Assembly: GCF_007827595.1 (NCBI RefSeq)
Contig: NZ_VISR01000003.1
Location: 1 to 64,000, forward strand
DNA length: 64,000 bases
From: Streptomyces sp. BK340
GTDB taxonomy: Bacteria; Actinomycetota; Actinomycetes; Streptomycetales; Streptomycetaceae
Direction: 5' to 3'
Under the pieces are notes generated by a model, which saw only the letters and a list, made by a program, of their open reading frames with translations, did no database searches and was not told the DNA's origin. Numbering within the stretch: position 1 is the first letter of the stretch; each line of letters starts with the position of its first letter. Position numbers and translations under genes: made by a program. Shown here piece after piece: positions 58,917 through 64,000 of the stretch.

Positions 58917-60262
58917 GCGGTGTCGAGGAGCGGGTCACCGGTCTGGTCGGGGCCCTGCGCGCGCACGGCGTCCGGATCGGCACCGGCGAGACCGTCGACG
59001 CGGCCCTCGCCGTGGAGGCCCTCGGGTTCGCCGACCGGGACCTGCTGCGGGAGGGCCTGGCCGCGACCCTGCTGCACGGTCCGGGGCAGCGGGCGGTGTT
59101 CGATCCGGTCTTCGACCTGTACTTCCCGCGCGGCGTCGGCGGTCCGGGCACGGAACAGGCGGGCCGGGACGAGCTGCGCGACCGGCTCGCCGAGGCGCTG
59201 GCCGCCGACGACCGGTCGCTGATGGCCGGGCTGGCGGCCGAGGCGGTGGACGGCATGGGCGGGTACGGGAACGCGCCCGGGTCGGACGGCTGGTCGGCGT
59301 ACCAGACCCTGGACCGGCTCCGCCCGCAGACCCTGCTGGCCCGGGTGCGGGCCGACATCAGGGGCCGGGACGGGGGCGCGGGGTTCGCGGACCGGCTGCT
59401 GGACGACGAGATCCGGCGCCGTATCGAGGCGTTCCGGCAGCTGGTCGCGGTGGAGGCGCGGCGCCGGGTCGCCGAGCTGCGCGGACGGGACGAGATCGCC
59501 CGGCGGGCCGTGGCGCCGACCGCCGACCGTCTGGACTTCCTGTACGCCGGCCGGGACCAACTGGCCGAGCTGCGCCGGACGGTGCAGCCGCTGGCACGCA
59601 AGCTCGCGACCCGGCTGGCCGCACGCCGGCGCCGTGCCGCGCGCGGCACGATCGACCTGCGCCGCACCGTGCGCTCCTCGCTGTCCACGGGCGGGGTGCC
59701 GATGCGGCCGGTGCTGCGCCGACGCCGTCCGGCCCGGCCAGAACTGGTGCTGCTGTGCGATGTGTCGGGGTCGGTGTCCGGGTTCTCGGACTTCACGATG
59801 CTGCTGGTGCAGGCGCTGCACGACCAGTTCAGCAAGGTACGGGTGTTCGCCTTCGTCAACCGCCTCGACGAGGTGACCGGTCTGCTCGACCACGGCCGCG
59901 CCGACCCGGAAGGGCTCGGCGCCCGGATCCGTGCGGAGGCCACACTCACCGGCTGGCACGGCAGCAGTGACTACGGCGTCGCCCTGGGCGAGTTCACCGA
60001 GCGGTACGGCGCCGCCGTCGGCCCGCGCACCACCGTCTTCGTCCTCGGTGACGCGCGCACCAACATGAGCGACCCGAACCTGCCCGCCGTCCGCGAACTC
60101 GCCCGGAGCGCCCGGCGCGTCTACTGGCTGAACCCCGAGCCGCGCGCCCAGTGGGGTACCGGCGACTCGGCGGCGCCCGCCTACGCCGAGCTGGTGGAGA
60201 TGCACGAGTGCCGCACGGCCCGGCAGCTCGGCGCGCTGATCGGGCGGCTGCTGCCGGTGTGA
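58913..60262 (+). CDS. VWA (CoxE-like) partner of MoxR
   Basis: 449 residues. The N-terminal helical half (VGALRAHGVRIGTGETVDAALA, FDPVFDLYFPRGVGGP) leads to a VWA domain (about 270-430): LVLLCDVSGSVSGFSDFTMLL contains the metal-binding DxSxS, then WHGSSDYGVALGEF and VFVLGDARTNMSDPN. C-terminal RVYWLNPEPRAQWGTGDSAAP is the CoxE-type end. It forms a chaperone pair with the coupled ATPase. No obvious client enzyme is encoded nearby. Confidence 0.92.
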
Positions 60263-60397
60263 CGCGGACCGGCCGGGCATGATCGACTGGGCCTCGCCGC
60301 CCGCCGTACGCTCGGCAGCCGCTCGCCATCGGCCGGCGATCGGTCCACCAGCTCCCAGCACCGTCCGGCATCCGCCCGGCAGACGAGGACGTACGAC

Positions 60398-61372
60398 ATG
60401 AGCCACCAGCCCGTGCAGCTCGGCACCTTCCCGACGCCCGTCGAACCGGCGCCCCGGCTCGCCGCCGCACTCGGGCTCGGTCCGGACGACCTGTGGGTCA
60501 AGCGGGACGACCTGACCGGCCTGGGCGGTGGCGGGAACAAGATCCGCAAGCTGGAGTGGCTCGCGGGCGCGGCCCTGGCCGAGGGCGCGGACACGCTCGT
60601 GACCACGGGCGCCGCGCAGAGCAACCACGCCCGGCTGACGGCCGCCGCTGCCGCCCGGCTGGGCCTGGACGCCGTCCTCGTACTGCGCGGCTCGCCGGGG
60701 CCGTCCCGGTCCGGGAACCTCGCCCTGGACGGCCTGTTGGGAGCCCGGCTCGCCTGGGCGGGCGACGTGGACCAGGCCGGACTGAACGCCGCGGCGGCCG
60801 AGGTGTGCGCGCGGCTGCGGGCCGGCGGTGCCCGCCCCGCGCTGATCCCGTTCGGCGGGTCCAGCACGCTGGGCGCACGGGGCTACGTGCGGTGCGGCGA
60901 GGAGCTGCACGCGCAGGTGCCCGGCCTGCGGACGGCGGTGGTCGCGCTCGGCTCGGGCGGCACGATGGCGGGGCTGGTCGCCGCCCTCGGCACGGAGTCG
61001 GTGCTCGGTGTCGACGTGGGCGCGCTGGCGGACCCGGCCGCCGCGGTCGAGGAGTTCGCGGCCCCGCTGACCGCGCAGAAGGTCGTGGCGGACCGGCTGC
61101 GGGTGCGCCGGGACCAGGTGGGCAGCGGGTACGCGGCGCTGACCGGTCCGGTGGCTCAGGCGCTCCGGCTCGCCGCCCGCACCGAGGGGATCGTCCTCGA
61201 CCCGACCTACACCGGCCGGGCCCTGGCCGGGCTGGCGGCCGCCGTGCGGGACGGTGACGTACGGCCGGGCGAGAAGACCGTGTTCGTGCACACCGGCGGG
61301 CTGCCCGGCCTGTTCGGGCACGCGGACGCCGTCGCGTACGCCGAGGAGGGGGCCGTCACCCACCCCCGCTGA
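60398..61372 (+). CDS. PLP enzyme of the ACC deaminase / D-cysteine desulfhydrase family
   Basis: 324 residues, a tryptophan-synthase-beta-like fold. VKRDDLTGLGGGGNKIRKLEWLAG has the PLP lysine of the NK motif near residue 52; TTGAAQSNHARLTAAAAARLG is the phosphate/substrate loop, TVVALGSGGTMAGLVAAL the glycine-rich PLP-binding loop and FVHTGGLPGLFGHAD the C-terminal end. D-cysteine desulfhydrases and ACC deaminases share all of this. The loop reads TGAAQSNHAR rather than the GGxQSNHTR of most members. Which amine it opens cannot be told from sequence. Confidence 0.86.
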   Translation: MSHQPVQLGTFPTPVEPAPRLAAALGLGPDDLWVKRDDLTGLGGGGNKIRKLEWLAGAALAEGADTLVTTGAAQSNHARLTAAAAARLGLDAVLVLRGSPGPSRSGNLALDGLLGARLAWAGDVDQAGLNAAAAEVCARLRAGGARPALIPFGGSSTLGARGYVRCGEELHAQVPGLRTAVVALGSGGTMAGLVAALGTESVLGVDVGALADPAAAVEEFAAPLTAQKVVADRLRVRRDQVGSGYAALTGPVAQALRLAARTEGIVLDPTYTGRALAGLAAAVRDGDVRPGEKTVFVHTGGLPGLFGHADAVAYAEEGAVTHPR

Positions 61373-61488
61373 GACACCGGTCCCCTACACGCACCCGCGC
61401 TCGTCCTTCCCCCGGACTACGGCGCTTCCCCGATGTCCGGCCGGCGTGCCTCGCTCTAGCCTGCGGGTACGGAACGAGGGGGGAGAAC

Positions 61489-62460
61489 ATGAAGGCAGTG
61501 GTCCAGGACCGGTACGGCTCACCGGACGTGCTGGAACTGCGGGACGTGGACAAGCCGGTGCCCGGTGACGACGAGGTGCTGGTGCGGGTGCGGGCCGCCG
61601 GGTTGAACGCGTACGACTGGCACCTCATGCGCGGTGACCCGTACGTCGCCCGGCTGGCGCTCGGACCGCGGGCGCCCCGGGCCCGGATCCGGGGCCGGGA
61701 CTTCGCGGGCGAGGTGGCGGCGGTCGGCCGGAACGTACGGGATCTCGGTCTGGGCGACGAGGTGTTCGGCGAGGTCGACGGCACGTTCGCGGAGTACGTG
61801 TGCGTCCCGGACGCCTGGGTGGAGCGCAAACCCGCCGCCCTGACCTTCGCACAGGCGGCGACCCTGCCGCTGGCCGGGAACACCGCCCTGCGTGGTCTGC
61901 GGGACGTGGCGGGGCTGCGGTCGGGGCAGCATGTGCTGATCAACGGCGCCTCCGGCGGGGTCGGCACGTTCGCCGTGCAGATCGCCAAGGCGTTCGGCGC
62001 GGAGGTGACCGGCGTGTGCAGCACGCGCAACGCCGAGCTGGTCCGCTCGCTGGGCGCGGACCACGTCGTCGACTACACGCGGGAGGACTTCACGCGCAGC
62101 GGGCGGCGGTACGACGTCGTCCTCGACCTCGCGGCCAGCCAGGGGATCGCCGGCCTCCGGCGCGCCCTCACGCCCACCGGGACGCTCGTGCTCGGCAGCG
62201 GGGGCAGCCCGGGGCAGTTCCTCGGGGCTCCCGTCCTCATCCTCCAGGGGCTCGCGCTCTCCCCGTTCGTCCGTCAGCGGCTGCGCCCGCTCGTCGGCCC
62301 GGCACCGAGCAAGGCGGTGCTGGCGGAGCTGCGCGAGCTGGCCGACTCCGGCAGGCTCGCCCCGGTGATCGACCGGACGTACCCGCTGGGCGAGGCGCCC
62401 GAGGCCGTCCGGTACCTGGAGGAGGAGCACGCGCGCGGGAAGGTCGTCGTCACGGTCTGA
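61489..62460 (+). CDS. NAD(P)-dependent MDR oxidoreductase
   Basis: 323 residues. The GroES-like half (VLVRVRAAGLNAYDWHLMRGDPY, GRDFAGEVAAVGRNV) and Rossmann half (GQHVLINGASGGVGTFAVQIAKAFGAEVTGVCS, about 140-175) resemble the zinc-independent alcohol dehydrogenase/quinone reductase-like group common in actinobacteria. No zinc Cys cluster is present. It should use NADPH against enones or quinones. ATG 61489 has a GGGGGGAG site. The stop is followed by a strong bidirectional terminator. Confidence 0.9.
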   Translation: MKAVVQDRYGSPDVLELRDVDKPVPGDDEVLVRVRAAGLNAYDWHLMRGDPYVARLALGPRAPRARIRGRDFAGEVAAVGRNVRDLGLGDEVFGEVDGTFAEYVCVPDAWVERKPAALTFAQAATLPLAGNTALRGLRDVAGLRSGQHVLINGASGGVGTFAVQIAKAFGAEVTGVCSTRNAELVRSLGADHVVDYTREDFTRSGRRYDVVLDLAASQGIAGLRRALTPTGTLVLGSGGSPGQFLGAPVLILQGLALSPFVRQRLRPLVGPAPSKAVLAELRELADSGRLAPVIDRTYPLGEAPEAVRYLEEEHARGKVVVTV

Positions 62461-62498
62461 CGGGGCGGCCTCGACGCACGGGTGCCACGGCACACGGA

Positions 62499-62529
62499 TG
62501 CCCCGCGGTGACGGGCCCACCGCGGGGCA
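62499..62529. terminator. bidirectional stem-loop terminator
   Basis: Perfect 12-bp arms TGCCCCGCGGTG (62499-62510) and CACCGCGGGGCA (62518-62529) flank a 7-base loop between the convergent MDR and cupin genes. Confidence 0.82.
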
Positions 62530-62542
62530 CGTGCGGGACGGG

Positions 62543-62908
62543 TCAGGTCCCCTTCGCCCTCGCGTAGTCCGTCGCCGTGGGTCCCGCGAAGTCGTACACC
62601 ACGACCTGCTCGTCGCCCACGACCCACGCGTCGTGCCCGGGCGGGCACATGAAGACGTCACCGGGGCCCACCTCACCCTCACCGCCGTCGTCCATGCGGA
62701 TGTGCAGGCGGCCCTGAACGACATAGGCGCTGTGGGGGAACTGACAGCTTTCGGTGCCCGCGATCGGTGCCACGGACTCGGACCAGCGCCAGCCCGGTTC
62801 GAACGTGCCGACGGCGAAGTCGAGCCCGGTCAGGTGGACGGCTTCGAGATGGCCCCGGGGAAAGTCACGCCGTTCGTCGGGCTTGTCTACCGTCTTCACT
62901 TCCAACAT
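62543..62908 (-). CDS. cupin-domain protein
   Basis: 121 residues, one cupin barrel. GWRWSESVAPIAGTESCQFPHSAYVVQGRLHIRMDDG contains the first cupin motif region and GEVGPGDVFMCPPGHDAWVVGDEQVVVYDF the second, with His residues for metal. Small single-cupin proteins bind metal ions and act as dioxygenases, isomerases or sensors; the role here is unknown. It is the only gene reading leftwards here, and a perfect palindrome at 63059-63072 lies about 150 bases upstream of its ATG. Confidence 0.88.
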   Translation of the reverse strand: MLEVKTVDKPDERRDFPRGHLEAVHLTGLDFAVGTFEPGWRWSESVAPIAGTESCQFPHSAYVVQGRLHIRMDDGGEGEVGPGDVFMCPPGHDAWVVGDEQVVVYDFAGPTATDYARAKGT

Positions 62909-63058
62909 GACGGTGTCCTCCCTTCCTGCCGCTCACCACGGCCGGGGCGGGTCGCCGTCCCCGGCGGCACCGGCGTTCCGGCGGCGGCCGCACCCCACGA
63001 CACCATCGTGTGCCCGTCAACTGGGAGCCGCCATTCGGGCGGAGGGCGGAGCGCGGGA

Positions 63059-63072
63059 AGACAACGTTGTCT
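63059..63072. promoter_or_regulatory. perfect 14-bp palindrome of LacI-operator type upstream of the cupin
   Basis: AGACAACGTTGTCT, extended by partly matching flanks GGGA and CCC. GACAACGTTGTC is a form typical of LacI/GalR-type sites. It lies in the 207-base stretch between the cupin start and the end of the membrane-protein gene; the rest of that stretch includes a TTGACG-like -35 for the cupin near 63015. Confidence 0.6.
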
Positions 63073-63115
63073 CCCTCGGGTCGGCACTTCCGCCCCCACC
63101 GTCTCCCCATACGCG

Positions 63116-63817
63116 TCAGCCCCGCACGGCGCCCTGCGCAGGCACCCCGCCCCCGTCGCCGGTCCGCTCGACGCGCCCCACGGTGAACACCGCGCAGACG
63201 TAGGCGAGATCGAGGACGAGGCAGCCGATGTAGAGGTAGTACATGAGGGCGTTGTCGTAGCGTGGATCCCCGTCGGGGTCGGTGAGCATCGAGAGCGAGG
63301 CGCAGGCGGTGCCCAGCAGCTTGGTCACGGCGATTCCCACCGACTGGCCGCGCGTGCCCAGGCGTGCGGCCGCCATCGCCAGGAACATCCCGGACATGGC
63401 CAGGTTGCTGCCGAACGCGGTGAGCGCACCGACCCCCTCGTCGAACTGCTCGGACGCGTAGTTCATGCCCGGGTAGGCGAGGGCGAGCAGGACGGCCAGC
63501 GCGGGCAGGAACAACCGGTCCGGCAGGTAGGGGAATTCGGACCGACCGAAGCGTACGACGGTGTAGCCGATGGCGAGGTCGAAGCAGAACCAGACGATGT
63601 TGATCACGTGCATGACCCCGGACGGCGGCCGCACGAACGCGAACATGAACTCCCAGCTGATGTTCGTCGCGAACGCGACGACAGGCATCCCGAACGTGCG
63701 CTCCCGCAGCCCCGTGCGGATCAGCAGCACGTACGCGACACTCCAGAAGAGCCCGGTTCCGAGCAGAAATCCCGTGTGCACGAGCTGCATCAGCATCCTC
63801 CGCCGACGGACCGTCAT
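63116..63817 (-). CDS. integral membrane protein, candidate transmembrane terpene cyclase (Pyr4-like)
   Basis: 233 residues with seven hydrophobic segments. LRERTFGMPVVAFATNISWE (about 37-56) continuing FMFAFVRPP matches the Pyr4/PaxB/DmtA-type motif 'RDRTYGM...N(F/I)AWE', including the catalytic Glu (here Glu56). Near the C-terminus YYLYIGCLVLDLAYVCAVF matches the end block in which a conserved Asp completes the active site. The overall length agrees with the family. In fungi and actinomycetes these enzymes protonate and cyclise epoxidised or plain prenyl chains of meroterpenoids. ATG 63817 is chosen; a longer frame starts at 63919. No prenyltransferase gene is adjacent within the window. 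Confidence 0.68.
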   Translation of the reverse strand: MTVRRRRMLMQLVHTGFLLGTGLFWSVAYVLLIRTGLRERTFGMPVVAFATNISWEFMFAFVRPPSGVMHVINIVWFCFDLAIGYTVVRFGRSEFPYLPDRLFLPALAVLLALAYPGMNYASEQFDEGVGALTAFGSNLAMSGMFLAMAAARLGTRGQSVGIAVTKLLGTACASLSMLTDPDGDPRYDNALMYYLYIGCLVLDLAYVCAVFTVGRVERTGDGGGVPAQGAVRG

Positions 63818-63919
63818 GCCTGCCGGTGCCCACTCTGACACGGTGACAGCCACCGGCGCAGGACGGCCGGTCGCAGTCCGGCGTCGAAGACGTCCCGGTC
63901 CGGGGAGTTCCTCGCCCAT

Positions 63920-64000
63920 GTGGACCGGGGGCGGAAGTTCATCGGGCGGTACAACGGGCTGCCGGACGTGGTCCCGGATGCCGTGTCGGCCCGGGCGTTC
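63920..64000 (+). CDS. possible 5' end of a gene cut by the window edge
   Basis: From GTG 63920 the frame reads VDRGRKFIGRYNGLPDVVPD and AVSARAF with protein-like composition and runs off the edge. GGGGAG at 63902-63907 could be a distant ribosome site. The same frame is open a little further upstream (GEFLAH). Too short to identify; a fragment of a larger gene or remnant is possible. Confidence 0.35.
   Translation, partial: MDRGRKFIGRYNGLPDVVPDAVSARAF

Noticed and set aside
60398..61372. Assignment as ACC deaminase (acdS)
   Set aside because: The loop TGAAQSNHAR and the overall pattern do not separate ACC deaminase from D-cysteine desulfhydrase, and no residue visible to me settles it.

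Overview
The window reads as chromosomal DNA of a Streptomyces-type actinomycete. The G+C content is very high, third codon positions are almost all G or C, TTA codons are rare, GTG and TTG starts and 4-bp stop/start overlaps (ATGA, GTGA) are common, and F420-, mycothiol- and DmdR-type signatures appear. Copies of a repeat built on GCGCGGGGAACTGCGCGACC, which I remember as frequent between Streptomyces genes, lie at 42180 and 47232. I see no rRNA, tRNA, CRISPR array, insertion sequence or phage module.

Layout. 0-13.5 kb holds stress and redox accessory genes (SnoaL-like, Ddn-like F420 enzyme, glutathionyl-hydroquinone-reductase-like, VOC, PPOX), a permease/amidohydrolase/PucR group under a TetR gene, a small DUF1304-TetR operon with twin operators, a lipoprotein, a lone STAS protein and a second PRPP synthetase. 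13.5-17.3 kb is a compact six-gene Mrp-like cation/proton antiporter operon with no NuoL-type MrpA and a very short MrpE. 17.5-22.4 kb has VanZ, a secreted GH16-ricin glucanase, a HhH-PHP protein and a ROK regulator. 22.5-24.3 kb is decayed: an internally deleted phosphotransferase next to the FAD/NADPH half of a CYP102-type P450 reductase. 24.3-36.9 kb is mixed: PAS-LuxR regulator, FusB-like protein, a CGNR regulator divergent from a quinone oxidoreductase with three operator copies, FUSC transporter, lactonase, an iron-boxed DUF2470 protein, a TetR gene divergent from a stand-alone CYP102-like P450, a cysteine-cluster/pentapeptide fusion, an ECF sigma factor and a PIG-L deacetylase.

37.1-53.7 kb is the most coherent system, an L-rhamnose island. 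A predicted BNR-type rhamnosyl-glucuronate lyase would free rhamnose from plant gum-like polymers. A complete ABC transporter (rhaSPQT) imports it, and RhaI, RhaB and a bifunctional RhaEW convert it to DHAP plus L-lactate. The adjoining lutABC genes can oxidise the lactate to pyruvate. A LacI regulator lies in the cluster, and two matching LacI-type operators sit at the predicted start sites of the two divergent promoters between rhaT and rhaI.

53.8-64 kb carries a glycine-betaine/choline OpuC-type transporter split into two convergent units, a TetR gene, a MoxR-VWA pair, a PLP enzyme of the ACC deaminase/D-cysteine desulfhydrase family, a second MDR oxidoreductase, a cupin with a palindrome upstream, and an integral membrane protein that looks like a Pyr4-type membrane terpene cyclase. 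All functional statements come from reading translated sequence and remembered family motifs; no database search was run.
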